DNA from: Periplaneta americana
Taxonomy: Eukaryota; Arthropoda; Insecta; Blattodea; Blattidae
Direction: 5' to 3'
NCBI RefSeq assembly: GCF_040183065.1
Contig: NC_091124.1
Coordinates: 66,239,001-66,303,000, forward strand
DNA: 64,000 nt
Shown one piece after another: positions 9,601 to 21,700 of the stretch (position 1 is the stretch's first letter; every line of letters starts with the position of its first letter). Both the position numbers and the translations under genes were made by a program. The notes under the pieces were generated by a model. The model saw nothing but the letters and a program-made list of their open reading frames with translations. It ran no database searches and was not told the DNA's origin.

Positions 9601-10500
9601 CTTACGTGATGTAGTCTTTTCCTGCAGTTTACTACTTACAGTTCGAAAATGAACTAGTGATATATACAATTTACAAGAAGTCTGTCATCGACGTCACAAA
9701 ATCAGCAATAATAAATTGCTTACGTGGTCAAGAAAGTTGATGATAACCACAGACATCATTTTCTTTCCAGAACAAATAAAAATTGAAGACGGAGACTGAG
9801 ATAGTTGACTGGAATGGAGAATGATGTAGAGAAGATGAGATGTGGGAATTGGAGGGCTGCAGGCAAAATAAAAAATAGAAGGAAAAATTCATGGAGGAGA
9901 TAGATGTTCGCCAAGTACTTCTGCGCCAATGGGAAGCAAGCCTAGTAAAGTATGGTGTTAAGATTGTCTCAGTTATAATTTTCATTGTGGTCCTACATTA
10001 TTAGAATAAGATTCTTTATTGCTGTATCATTATATGAAGTAGGCCTATAAAGTACTGTGAAGCTGGAAAAATCAATTTAGACATTTTCAAGGTATTAAAC
10101 ATTTCAAGCGTCCCTGATATCCAAAAAGTCGTTTTTGGCATATCATCTGTCTATGTACAGCAAGTTTACTTAAACTACTACACGCATTTTTAACATGTTC
10201 AGTATCCAGTCAACCCAAACTGAATAATGATGTGAAGCAAAGCCATTTTACACAAAGATGAATGGGTCTCTATTCGGAATCAAAAGCATATACGTAATAG
10301 AAATTCAGTCGAATTCGTCTCAACGATTTTTTTAAAATTCTACTTCCTCTATAAGATGAAGTAATAAATGCAGATTAATTATACATCATTTCAATTACTG
10401 CATTTCACATATCTTGTATCAGCATTGTAACTCTGTGATGTGGTGTAAGTCAAAAGTTACACAAACATAATATACAATGACATATTACTTATTTACGAAT
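9601..10500. other. Unannotated stretch
   Basis: The short frames are not recognisable. A 'gtggtgtaagtcaaaa' at 10439-10454 matches the terminus of the foldback MITE at 42891-43093, so a solo or truncated end of that family may lie here. Confidence 0.35.
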
Positions 10501-10505
10501 GGCTT

Positions 10506-11510
10506 TTAAGGAGCCCGGAGGATCATTGCCGCCCTCACATTAGCCCGCCATCGGTCCCTATCCTGAGCAAGATTAATCCACTCTCTATCATCATATCTCA
10601 CTTCCCTCAAATCCATTTTAATATTATTCTCCCATCTACGTCTCGGCCTCCCAAAAGGTCTTTTTTCCTCCGGCCTCCCAACTAACACTCTATATGCATT
10701 TCTGGATTTTCCCATACGTGCTACATGCCCTGCCCGTCTCAAACGTCTAAATTTAATGTTCCTAATTATGTCACGTGAAGAAAACAATGCGTGCAGTTCT
10801 GCGTTGTGTAACTTTCTCCATTCTCCTGTAACATCATCCCTCTTAGCCCTAAATATTTTCCTAAGAATCTTATTCTCAAACATCCTTAATCTATTTATTT
10901 TATTCGGTTATTTTACGACGCTGTATCAACATCTAGGTTATTTAGCGTCTGAATGAAATGAAGGTGATAATGGCGGTGAAATGAGTCCGGGGTCCAGCAC
11001 CGAAAGTTACCCAGCATTTGCTCGTATTGGGTTGAGGGAAAACCTCGGAAAAAACCTCAACCAGGTAACTTGCCCCGACCGGGATTCGAACCCGGGCCAC
11101 CTGGTTTCGCGGCCAGACGCGCTGACCGTTACTCCACAGGTGTGGACTCCTTAATCTATGTTCCTCTCTCTAAGTGAGAGTCCAAGTTTCACAACCATAC
11201 AGAACAACCGGTAACAGGTATATGTAACTGTTTTATAAATTCTAACTTTCAGATTTTTTGACAGCAGATTAAATGACAAAAGTTTCTCAACCGAATAATA
11301 ACAGCATGCATTTCACATAATTATTCTGTGTTTAATTTCCTCCCGAGTGTAATTTATATTGTTACTGTTGCTCCAAGTTATTTGAATTTTTCAACCTCTT
11401 CGAAGGATGTCTTCAATTTTTATGTTTCCATTTCGTACAATATTCTGGTCACCAAACACAATCATACACTTTGTTTTTTCGGGATTTACTTCCAAACCTA
11501 TCAATGTCAT
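10506..11510 (-). mobile_element. LINE reverse-transcriptase C-terminal remnant (family L1a), split by SINE S1
   Basis: Read from high to low coordinates, the remnant encodes the end of the palm (GLEVNPEKTK near 11500), then SKNLKVRIYKTV near 11250, and after the SINE a 125-residue open stretch. That stretch contains FENKILRKIF, RRLRRAGHVARM, GRPRRRW and a terminal WINLAQDRDRWRA. This is the conserved tail of an insect endonuclease/reverse-transcriptase LINE protein. Frameshifts and stops occur upstream (11160-11500); the last part (10506-10883) is intact. The 5' four-fifths of the element is missing, the usual outcome of truncated reverse transcription. Confidence 0.85.
10895..11147 (-). mobile_element. 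SINE S1, full copy inside a LINE
   Basis: The tRNA-like head with B-box GGGTTCGAATCCCGG is near 11085-11100, the body near 10980-11060, and the tail ends at 10905 with the reverse complement of 'acgacgctgtatcaac'. A perfect 12-bp TSD (tccttaatctat) is present at 10883-10894 and 11148-11159. Removing the SINE and one TSD rejoins the LINE protein around RN-LRMFENKILRK. Confidence 0.9.
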
Positions 11511-11703
11511 ATTATGCAAATTAATTTAATTTGCAAACATAAAGAAATCATGAATTGAGTAGAAAGTATCACTATGAAGAAATTTTGTTAATTCTGTCCT
11601 GAAACTTTTCTCTTGGCCCTTCAAAGCTTTAAAATAATGATTAGACAGCGCGCAGAAGACTAATAGATGAATAGTGAATTCCTACTCCTATTCTGTAATA
11701 GTT

Positions 11704-12050
11704 GTTCCTCGTCGTGGCTTCGTGTCTAAGGCATCCCGCCTAGGACTCGCGTTTCGGAATGCGCGCTGGTTCGAGTCCTCATGGGGGAAGAAATTTGATC
11801 ATGAAATTTCCGCCAGTGTATGGGACCAGTGTCCACCCAGCATCGTGCACATGGGGAGCTACGATAGATAGCGAAATCCGGTTACGAAAGCCTGCTATAA
11901 CGGCTGGGGGGATCATCGTGCTAACCACAAGATACCTCCATTCTAGTTGGATGATCGTCCACCTCTCCTTCGGCTGTGGACGTAAGGCCAGTAGCCAGCT
12001 GATCGATCACGGTTCTTCATGGGCTGTCGTGCCTCGAATTATTATTATAA
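11704..12050 (+). mobile_element. SINE S3, full copy
   Basis: The tRNA-like head has an A-box-like region 'gtctaaggcatcc' and a B-box 'ggttcgagtcctc'. A body of about 270 bp follows and a short (ATT)n tail. A 17-bp TSD with two mismatches (cctattctgtaatagtt / cctattttataatagtt) flanks it at 11687-11703 and 12051-12067. The second copy is at 54235-54573. Confidence 0.85.
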
Positions 12051-12067
12051 CCTATTTTATAATAGTT

Positions 12068-12606
12068 AATACTAACAGGGAATAGATGGAGAACTGATTT
12101 TACCTTACATTAAGATTATTAATGTTCCGATTTAAATACTAAATGCACTCGTATCTTGGTTTTTAAGATAAAACATTATCATGGAAGAATGTAGCCTACT
12201 CATAAGGTAAGGTAAATTTTGGAAAACCTTTTTGCACGGTGTCCCTTTGTGCACACTTGTCATTATCTTTAGGGCTTTCTTTTGTAAAACGAAAATATTT
12301 TTAGCTTCAGATAAGTTGGCCCAAACGTATTAGCCTAATTCACATTTGATTATAGAAATCAAGTATCCAAAATAGTCTATACTCGTATGTAGGCCTATTC
12401 AAAAATGCTTATGTCATAAGCCTAATATTCATCACTGAAATTATTACACAATTCAATCTAAAAATTCTTCAGATAAATTTGACAATTTGAAAATTTAAAA
12501 TGTTTATTCAAATTACATTGGAAAATTTTCAGTTATAGGAAGAGCAAAAAAATAATCGTCCAAAGTGTAACAACTACTATCTACATTGGCCACCTGGTTA
12601 GGGAGC
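12068..12606. other. Unannotated AT-rich stretch
   Basis: No feature was recognised. Confidence 0.3.
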
Positions 12607-12623
12607 CACGAAAACGGTTAAAT

Positions 12624-12668
<45 letters not shown>

Positions 12669-13690
12669 TTATTTTAGCTGCCAGAGTTAAGGCCGTAAGG
12701 CCTTCTCTTCCACTCAAGCAGCAAAAAGTATACGGTATATACATAAGCATGAACTTACAAAAAATTCAACAATTTGATTAAGTGAGAGTTATATGTATAC
12801 AAGAGTTATATACGAATTAAACAACAAAATACTATGAACTATTAATTAGACACTGAAATAAACTGTGTAGCAGAATTAAACTAAAATACATAGAATGTTA
12901 ATATATTTCAAATAATATTAGATAATAGAAAGAGATTATTATGAGACAATTTTGAAAATACAGTACTAACAGGATGATGTCTAAAGAATGAAGTAACAAT
13001 GTAGTCAGTGATAGTTTAAATCAGTAAGATTGGAGTGAAATGCTAATAAGGTTATCTTTTAAGCTGTTTTTAAAGGTGTTTATTGTCTTGCAGTCCCTAA
13101 TACTTTGTGACAAGGAATTCCATTGACTCGAGGTGGTTACTGTGAAAGATGATGAATAACAAGATGTTCTATGAAGAGGTATACTTAGCGTGCCACAGAT
13201 AAGTGATATGGTATTTACGTCGTGGTTAGAGTATAGATAGTAGAAACGAGACGAAAGGTAATTTGGTGTTGAGGTGTGCAGAATTCGAAAGAGTAAAGAC
13301 AAAGAGTGTAAAGTTCTGCGTTCTTTAAGTCGGAGCCACGAAAGACTTGCGAAGGACGGTGATATGTGATCATATCGTCGGATGTTGCACACGTATCTGA
13401 CGCACATATTCTGAGCTCGCTGTAACTTGACTGACAGTTCAGAACTTAGGTCACTTAACAAAACATCACAATAATCGAAGTGCGGCATTACTAAGGTTTG
13501 TACTAGGGTAAGTTTTAGTTGCTGGGGCAAGAAGTTTCTCAAGCGACTCAAACAGTGAATGGAGGAACAGTTTTTTTTAATCGTTTCTTTAACTTGAAAA
13601 TTCCAACTTAGATTATTATCAAAAAAGAAGCCAAGATTTTTTACGACAGATGAATAAGAGATTGTACGTAATATGTAGTTTAACTACTAA
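12607..13690 (-). mobile_element. 5'-truncated LINE, CR1/L2-like (family L1b)
   Basis: The minus strand encodes about 220 residues to a stop at 13021. They include LGFFFDNNLSWNFQVKETI, LTLVQTLVMPHFDYCDVLL (reverse-transcriptase thumb region with the FDYCD motif) and W-x-LP-type SQWNSL. The frame is open from about 13680 to 13021. A 3' untranslated region of about 350 bp follows, with a terminal hairpin-like 'aaggccttacggcctt' near 12690 and an (AAT)n tail at 12625-12668. The same 3' terminus occurs alone at 57025-57090. The frame is unusually intact, so the insertion is fairly young. The clade call is inference from the thumb motif. Confidence 0.85.
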
Positions 13691-14269
13691 AAATAGTTTG
13701 TATTTCCTAAAATATAATAATTCCTTAGATAAATTTAAAGAATGATTTATTTATCTGAAATTTTCAACTGCAATTCTTTGTTTCCATAAACTTATGTCGT
13801 CCCGCGCCGTAATGTTGTGGTCAAAAGGCAAAATCCGGTTATGAACGGCTACCAAGGGTAAAGTTATATCGGGGCGAACAACAACGAGTTAAGAGCCGTG
13901 CCATTTGACAAAAAGAAATATCATGTCGGTATACTTAAAGATGTACAAAATATAAACGTAGTTCAAACCACACGTAACGTAACAAGAAGCGAGACATTTA
14001 TGCACCGGGTTACTTAACACGAAATAAAAAAGGTAGACCGACAATGTCTTAACATCGATTGTTATTACGTAATTACAAAGATAAGGTGGATGGTCCGGAA
14101 GTCTTGATTCTTTTAATTGAGAATGAATACTGTTTCAGTTTCAAGCGACATGCTCGCAATAGGGGACTATCTATTGTTGTGAGGAAGCATCTAAAATTAC
14201 ACTTTCCAAACAGATGAATGGAAATGCTCAAAGACAAGTTTCACGCTCCCCTGACAATAATAATATCTG
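13691..14269. other. Mostly unannotated; possible decayed SINE S3
   Basis: Around 13798-13865 'cgcgccgtaatgttgtggtc' and 'aaaatccggttatgaacggct' resemble S3 with internal deletions. The rest holds nothing recognisable. Confidence 0.3.
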
Positions 14270-14496
14270 CAGTGCTCGGGAAAAGTGACATAAGTCAGTT
14301 TCCACAAACTTTTTTTTGATAATTTATTGACAACTTACACTGGTTTATGTCGATTTGATTTTTTTCTGTATGAATTATTGTAATGGGAGAAATACTTATG
14401 TATTTTTTTCCAAGCGAGCAGATGTTCCGTAAGTTGTCAATAAATTATCAAAAAAGGTTTGTGGAAACTGACTTGTGTCACTTTTCCCAAGCACTG
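14270..14496. mobile_element. 227-bp foldback MITE
   Basis: The arms are about 69 bp, nearly identical (14270-14339 and 14428-14496), starting CAGTGCT(C/T)GGGAAAAGTG. The CAGTG terminus and the TA after the right end suggest a Tc1/mariner-type MITE, but the left flank is TG rather than TA. Confidence 0.8.
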
Positions 14497-15390
14497 TAAA
14501 CTGTAAACTTCTATTTCTTTGCTTAAACAGGAATGGGCAGATGCTGGCTTAAAGGTATATGACGTCACACTCCGCAGCGAATCAGCATTGAACATGACGG
14601 AGCGTATAGAAACAAAGTCCTCGACTCCGACGTTGTTCCGAAATGAACGGGAAGAAATGGGGGAGGAAGAGAGTGGTAAAATTTTTATTTATTTTTTTAA
14701 TGAAACATCTAAAAAGTTCAATCTAGAAAGTCATTGGCAATAGACCCTATATTGTAGTAAAAACAACGACCAGTAGAAAAGTAAGTGTGTGGTCCAAATA
14801 AACCAACGAAAAGAGAAAGTTATCAAGTGTAAATAATGTAAAACTAAGTAAATGTTTTAATAAAATGCTGGTGAGGATTTCACTCTTTCACACAGACTTG
14901 CTTGTATATAAATAATAAGAAAATGTAGACTTTAATTAGAATTAACATATTTTAAATTGAATATTGACTGAGGCGAAAGGCGGCCTAAAGCTAAGACTGA
15001 CATTCTTGCAGCTACTCAGTGTCCATTTTCTTGTAAAGTAGGAGCTTCAGCGAGTGTAAAATTTAAATATCTTCACTTCAGAGATGTTAATTAATATAAT
15101 GTACCTAATGTTTCAATATTTGTTTGTTTACATTATGGAATGACATTGAAAATGAATTAATTATTGGCTTCGGTTACGGAACTCCTATGCTAATATGAGG
15201 TTCCTTAGGAAGATACGTCAGTTACAGTAAGAAAAGGCAGAAAAATTTTATCCAGATATTTTTAAATAGTTTAACTCGGTAAACCGTTCAGAATGGACTA
15301 TAAATCGCTAAATAAGTTACTTAGTAAGAGCCTACAGAGTCAATTTGTATGTTCATTGCAAATTAGATAATAGTGCATTATGCAACGAGC
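14497..15390. other. Unannotated stretch
   Basis: One 74-codon plus-strand frame (14519-14743) has no recognisable domain. No repeat was recognised. Confidence 0.3.
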
Positions 15391-15484
15391 CTATAATGGT
15401 AGTAATTAAGACGCGAGTATGTTTATGAAACTCGCTTGCGCTCGTTTCATAATTTTCATACGAGCGTCTTAATTACCATTATAG
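15391..15484. repeat. 94-bp hairpin
   Basis: The sequence is an almost complete palindrome: outer arms of about 28 bp (ctataatggtagtaattaag / cttaattaccattatag) and an inner palindrome gaaactcgcttgcgctcgtttc. It is either a tiny MITE or the end of a larger element extending toward 15840. A similar inner design, gtcgcac...gtgcgac, occurs at 29798-29826. Confidence 0.7.
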
Positions 15485-15894
15485 TCAAGTTTCATACGAC
15501 TTTTTATGCTCGACCATATTGATTTTTTCCGGCAATAGGTGAAATGAACTTGCGGAAATGTGCTTTGTGAAAGGCTGGAAGATGACGGTGAATTGATGTT
15601 AATTTGTGTGTTGTTTTTTTCGACTGAGTTTAATATTGTCTGATATCGCGCTAGTTGTCTTTGGATTGCATATCCGAGAATAATCGATACTTGCGCTTTC
15701 ATATTGCTACAATGGTATTTTCTGATTGGTGGAACACCTGAACTTTAATGAATAGGTGTACTTTAATGAGGTCCATTAAAGGGCTGCTACCAGGTGTATA
15801 ATTACTACATTTCGGCATGGTCGAGCATCGAAAACATCTTTCTCTTGTGAATGTCGCTCAGTAAATAAAACTGAACCGCTTCAACATAATTAAG

Positions 15895-16140
15895 CCACCG
15901 GCGTAGCTCAATCGGCTAACGTGCTTGACTGCCGATCCGGAGTTGCGTTCGGGCGCGGGTTCGATTCCCCCTTGGACTGATTACCTGATCAGGTTTTTCC
16001 CGAGGTTTTCCCCAACCATAAGGCAATGTCAAGTAATTCTATGGCGAATCCTCGGCTTCATCTCGCTATCAACAATCCCACAACGCTAAATAACCTAGTA
16101 GTTGATACAGTGTCGTTAAATAACCAAGTAAAAAAAAAAC
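15895..16140 (+). mobile_element. SINE S2, full copy
   Basis: The tRNA-like head has A-box 'tagctcaatcgg' and B-box 'gggttcgattcc'. The middle (aggtttttcccgaggttttc) resembles S1. The tail (gttgatacagtgtcgttaaa) is shared with S1, and a short A-run ends it. No clear TSD was found. The 63-codon frame inside it (16026-16217) is not a gene. Confidence 0.85.
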
Positions 16141-17100
16141 AATGTAGATATAACAACAACAACGTAGATTCACTGAATTTAAATGCACGGATTTCTATGG
16201 CCTCTCACTTTGTTTAATTGGTCTATTGAAAATTAAGTAGCCACGGATTTCTAAACCGCCCTCCTATTTGGGGACTCTCGTTGTCAACATATGCCCGTCA
16301 GACGATGAAACAAGGTCGCTGCCTAGCGGGCAAAGTCTGCTGACACCTATCTGATTGAACGCTTAATTGAGCACAAAACAAATAATATACTGCTTGTGTT
16401 AGTGAACAGAAGCACTGAATCGATGAATTAGTTGCGACAATACAAAAAACGTGCTACAAAATGATTTTAGACATCTGCAAGATGTAGTGTTTTGCAATGT
16501 AAGTTGCAAATGTTAACATTTTCTGAAAAATCTAATAAGAAACATGACAATTTAATGCATGGGGCATTGATTAAGTTATTTCAGTTTTATAAATAAAAAA
16601 TAGCTCTAGAACTGAGTCATTGTTGATAAATAGTAGCCTATTCAAACTACAACTTGAAAACATGTCATCTGAAACTCACCATTAGAGTAGTTGTAGCCGA
16701 TGGTATTCAGTCTTATTTATAACAACACCAGTCTAAAACACTTTCACCATTGAATCGAAACAAAACATTAAAAACCGATAATTTAGCACGAAACGCTCTT
16801 CGCAACATCCGCTACTAAGCCCGGCGAAATTCCAACTGAAGACGCAATTGGATGTTTAAGAAACGATAGATATCATTTGCACATATAAATCTTACATCTT
16901 ACTATGCGGAGTATACTACTACAAGATTGTGATCATACCCAAAGGACTCGCTACCAAATGAAGCAGTAAGCAGTTTGCGCCAATCAGCGTGGATATTGGT
17001 CACGTGTTATCAAACGAGGCTGAAAACAGGAAAAACAAGTTCATAGTCTGCACTCCTGTAGCACGATTAACGTTGGGATGAAAGTTGAATTCGTTCCTGC
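16141..17100. other. Unannotated stretch
   Basis: I recognise nothing in this stretch. Confidence 0.3.
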
Positions 17101-17104
17101 TTAC

Positions 17105-17450
17105 AGCAAGCACCGATCTCAAAACACGCGGATCTTCAAAATGGTTACCGGTAGTAAACTTTTAGGATCTAATTCCTTCTATATTTAAATTAAAATTCTC
17201 CGTTATGGGATAAAATAAATTTCCTACTGATGGACAGAAATAAATGAACAGTTTAAAACAATGACCGGTTATGGCACGTACCGATTTCAAAATACGCGGA
17301 TCTTTAAAATAGAAACCGGTAGAAAACTTTTAATTCTTTCTATATTTAAATTAATATTCTCCGTTATGGGATAAAATAAATTTGTTACCGAGCAATGCTG
17401 GAAAAAAAAAAAAAAAAAAATGAACAGTTTAACAATGACGGATAGTAATA
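17105..17450. repeat. Two tandem ~166-bp units
   Basis: The block containing 'acgcggatctt', 'accggtag', 'ctatatttaaatta' and 'ctccgttatgggataaaata' occurs twice in direct orientation, starting near 17115 and 17281. The second unit also carries an 18-base A-run at about 17402. The units differ at scattered positions, so the duplication is not recent. Confidence 0.8.
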
Positions 17451-17494
17451 ATATACCAGCAACAAAGCTAATATTACCTCAGTAAAACTCGGTG

Positions 17495-17640
17495 TAACTA
17501 GTCAGTGATATATACAATGGAGAGGGAAAGGAACTGGCCACCCAACCCCATTACCTTCTGGCTTACTTGCCTCATGAGTAATGCCTTATTGGTGTCACTT
17601 GTGACAGTTGACTTCGGACAGTTGACTTAGAGGAAATAAA
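17495..17640 (+). repeat. Repeat R1, copy 2 (unoccupied MITE site)
   Basis: It matches 7330-7446 and 7568-7600 but without the foldback MITE: 'ggtgtcacttgtgac' continues directly into 'cttcggacagttgact'. Confidence 0.75.
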
Positions 17641-17699
17641 TTCTTGACATAGGCCTACGCATGAAGTTTATCAAAAGAAAACACGTTACTCGTAAGTGT

Positions 17700-17990
17700 A
17701 TAATAACTGATTTTAACTTATTTACTCTAAAATCCTTGATAAGTGTACGCAGGAGTCTCGAGTCTCGTTCAGGCTTGGGATTTCTCACTGAAAAAAAAAA
17801 AAAAAAAAAAAAAAAACATAATGACCCTTGTAGTGGACAAGATCACAGTTGGGATTTTTCTTGGGGTTCTCCCGATTCCCCGTATGCGTCTACAATATTC
17901 CGTCAACATCTCTCCAATCCGTTATCAGTCCATGACATTCTCTGAACGTCGGCTGGCGACGTATAGTACGTAGGAAGCTGGCCTAGGAAT
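17700..17990 (+). other. A-run and SINE-body-like segment
   Basis: A 26-base A-run (about 17790-17815) is followed by 'gggatttttcttggggttct', which resembles the central domain of S1/S2 (a gttttt-c-ggggttttcc motif). No tRNA-like head or TSD was found. The two overlapping frames reading through the A-run are artefacts of low complexity. Confidence 0.3.
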
Positions 17991-18707
17991 GAGTAGCGTT
18001 GTCTGCCCGAAACCTGGGCCTAAAGAGTGTGTGGATGGTAATAAAGTGTCTGGCAGTTATTGTTAAGCACAACACGTATAAAATTTCGATGTTGCACGCT
18101 AAATAAAATAAAAAAGTAAATTGAGTTTTATTAAAAAACTATCGAGTAAAAGTATAAAGAATACATTACGACCAGCAAGATTAATTTAAGCTAATGATAT
18201 CCCATTCAATAAAATAAATTATATCATTAATAACAAAATAAAACCCCATGAAAACCAAAATAACTCTAAAAACAAATAAAAAAAAGTACAGTAGTTAAAC
18301 ACGTAAATCGAGCTATATTTAATTTATTAATTCCGTCCTCCGATGTGAAGCAAGATTTAGTTTCTGGCTATGAATTATTAGATTTCAAGCAAGAAAATAA
18401 AGATTTCTGGAGATTCATTGACAGTGAATGTGTTTCTTTTGTATTCTAGTTCGTCTACTGTTGTTTTAAGCAATGTTGCCAAATGATGGGGAATTTCTTG
18501 GGACGTGGAAGAAAGGGAAGTTTTATTTTAAAACGGAAAATTTTGTATCATTCAGTAAAAGAAATAGGGGAAAACACCAAAGATTGAATGTAGCCTGTTA
18601 GTTGAGCTGTAGTTTGGAAAGGAAGAGTGCAGAATAATAACTATTATGATAATATGTTCAGTATAATATTATAATTATTAATGTATCAGCATTCAAAGAA
18701 TAACAAA
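17991..18707. other. Unannotated AT-rich stretch
   Basis: I recognise nothing in this stretch. Confidence 0.3.
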
Positions 18708-18956
18708 TGAAGAATCCACTGCAAGTATGATGGATGTCACTTTCTTGTCGAAAATGAACCAAGACTGTCAATGCATAGCTTAAGACATATAGAATGTACA
18801 TAGAGAGTTATATGACATTAACACTGACAGTCATTGTCCAGTAATGATCGGAAAATCACAGTTAAGCTTTGAGCGCTAAGCATTTCAAACTTTCAATCGC
18901 TTCTCCTGCAAAATGTATTCCAAATAACATCCATCATTCTTGCAGTGGACTCTTCA
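18708..18956. mobile_element. 249-bp MITE with 30-bp TIRs
   Basis: The left arm 'tgaaga(a/g)tccactgcaag' continues to 'atgatggatgt'; the right arm is its reverse complement with two mismatches. The interior is non-coding. No TSD is evident. Confidence 0.7.
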
Positions 18957-19006
18957 AATCATATTATTATTACAAACAAATGATACAGACACTTTTGAGT
19001 TCTGGG

Positions 19007-20056
19007 ACCTATTTCATAAAATTTGGCAATTGTAAATATGTCATTTTAACAAATAACAAATGACGACTGTACAAATTATCAAATTTCTGTTTCATAAAAC
19101 ATTCCACCTGTCGGGAAAAATCGTGACAGTTTGTAGAATTGCCATGACAATTTGTCAGATTCCTGTTTAATGAAAGTTTTACCATAACAGGCAAAATTTT
19201 ACCATTTTTCAAGACTTTTCTGACATATTTCATCTTATGAAACAGAAAAGAGTCAATTCATTTGTTGACAATTGTACATATTTGTAGAATTGCCATGGAA
19301 TTCTGACACCTCATGTTTCTTATGTCATAGAAATTTGGCAATTTATTATTGGAGTAGTTGGGCCATATTGTAATTGAGGCTATTGAATATTGGTGTGGAT
19401 TTTTTAAATCATGCTCAATACTAGAAGCAGTAGTAGAGAAAGTAATAATTATAGGAAGAATCACGCAGGACAAAGGTTTTAAAGAAAGGATAAATCTAAA
19501 TTACATTTTCAGTGAGTTTGTATTCGTAGAAAAAAATTGTATCATCACCTGGAAATATAATGAACACAATAACAGATATGCTGCACAAAACAAAAACAAA
19601 TAAAATACTACTTCATCAAAAATAATTATTTTGTGTTCTTACACTGCATGGAAAATGTAGCTCAGTAACACTTAACTGTTGATGCATATAGTTTATCGAA
19701 ATCATTCCATAGCTCTTCATGACAGCAGCCAATTTGCCAAGAGTTGATGGAATTATCAACAGGTCCATGTTAAAAAAATGTGGATGCTTCCTTTGAAAAT
19801 GAGGCTGCATTTATTGACAGGAATGTCGTTCTTTTCTCAGTCAAATTTAGAATTAACTGTAATTTTTTTTCCGTTCATAATTGAATCTGTAACGGTAATT
19901 ATTAATTTAAAGGGAATTAAATAATGGCGATCGATTCGTCCCTTATCGATTACTTTAATAAAAATATAAAATGAATAAGAAGAAATACTTTGATATCGAT
20001 ATTACATGTATACACATACTTTATCTGTCATTTGTCATGTTTATGAAACGCTTTTG
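19007..20056. mobile_element. Possible ~1-kb element with degenerate inverted ends
   Basis: The left end contains 'tttcataaa' and 'aaatgac', and the right end has them in the opposite orientation (gtcatttgtcatgtttatgaaac). The subterminal regions repeat 'tttcataaaa' and 'gacaatttgt' several times. Nothing coding was recognised. This is suggestive only. Confidence 0.35.
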
Positions 20057-21009
20057 ACAATTCACAAGTATAAAGTCTTGCAAGCAGGGAATACCGATGG
20101 AAGGAATGCGAATGAAACAATGCGATAAGGAATAGCGGGCGACAGGAAAGATCGCGAGATAGCTTGAATGATATTCAAGAATATAGTCGAAAGCGAAATG
20201 ACATTGACAGAATCAGTCTTGCGTTGTTATAGTTACATTACGACTTCAGTTTGTTCCACTGTATGTGAATACGTGTCTTGTATCGCACATCCGTAAAAAA
20301 TATAACCAATTGTTTGAATTTTTGTTTGTGTTTGTATTTCACTGTCAGATATTCCTATGTTGTCATTTTCTATTGTTTCATCATTTCTTTTTCCTTGTAA
20401 TTGATACACGAGTAGTAGGCCTACAGTTGTGACTTAATTTCACTGCCTTACGTAAAGTTCCATTTCAAAATGGAGCTTACTCAGAAACGATGACTTCATG
20501 ATATGATGTTAGCGGACAAGGAATGTACAGACAATGACAGAAAAATAAAATCATAATCTGAGAAAGATCTATATCCCAGTCTTTTGTCTGGCATAAATCC
20601 CATAGAATAAATCTGATCTCTGGTTAAAGGTCTCCTATTTATTAGCTGTATCGATGGTAGTTAGAACAGTTTACGTCATATGTCTGTGGTGGAATGATAT
20701 GCCAAAGTAGATATTCTTGAAGGTAGCTAGAGTAGTACTAAATACATTAAAATATTAATTATATAAGTTCTGTTGCCATAGACAAATACACGTACACACA
20801 AAGTACAGGTCTGAACCGAAGCTGACATTTACATGTTTAATTATGTAATATTCGTTATTTTAAAGTGAATCACTCTTTCCCTATAATGTTTTTAGTTTTG
20901 AAGACATACAATAACATAATTTTTAGACGAATTAGATATTGCATGTCAATAACGTTCCACACGCACATCTTTGATTTATTAAAGTAAATAAGATAATGTG
21001 CCGTGGTTT
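20057..21009. other. Unannotated stretch
   Basis: I recognise nothing in this stretch. Confidence 0.3.
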
Positions 21010-21442
21010 TTAAGTATTTCAGCAATATGGTACAATTTGACGGAGTTACGCAATAATAGACCAACCGACAATTTGAAAAAAAAAACGGATATTTGCACAA
21101 CTCTGTTGTTAACTCGGAAAAAATCAAGAATGCGATATCTGAATTTTGCTACTATTTATAAGAAAAAATTTGTTTATTGCATAAAATTCATTTATTTATT
21201 TTGCTTTGCCATATTAATTCAACTGCTGGTCTCTTATCAAAAATCGGTTAGCCTTTTTTGTTATTATTTGTGCTATTTTTTGTAATAGTATGAAGGTTAT
21301 AATAGTTCTTGTACAAAATGTTTTATAAAAAAAAAACAGATTTATTTCAATGCCCAATATCTCGAAACAGGTTTTTGGCCCTTGGTCTCTTATTACGTAA
21401 CTCCGTCCAATTAAACTTCTTCAATGTTTCGGAAATATTTAC
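21010..21442. mobile_element. ~430-bp element with ~55-bp imperfect TIRs
   Basis: Left 'gacggagttacgcaataata' and right 'ttattacgtaactccgtc' are the conserved core of inverted arms, which extend outward to 'aagtatttc' / 'gaaatatttact'. The interior is AT-rich and non-coding. No TSD was recognised. Confidence 0.6.
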
Positions 21443-21617
21443 TGGTTTCATCTTCAGAAGTAGGCTACATAAATACTATGCAGATTGATTTGCAAAGTTA
21501 TGTCAACGCTTACAAAACTTGTTCGTAGTCATTTTGAGTAAAGAAGACGTTTATATGAACATCGGTCCTCATTTCAATAATTACACCGCTACTGAGAATT
21601 AGGAACTTTGTCCAGTA

Positions 21618-21700
21618 TTCATTCATTCATAGTGTTCTGCCCAAGGTCAGGATTTTCTCTGCGAACCCAGCTTTCTCCAGTCTTTCCTTTAAGACAAATA
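21618..21700 (-). mobile_element. LINE L1c tail fragment
   Basis: The segment 'attcattcattcatagtgttctgccc' and then 'cccagctttctccagtcttt' is the reverse complement of the terminal 80 bp of the LINE at 50770-51455. Confidence 0.65.
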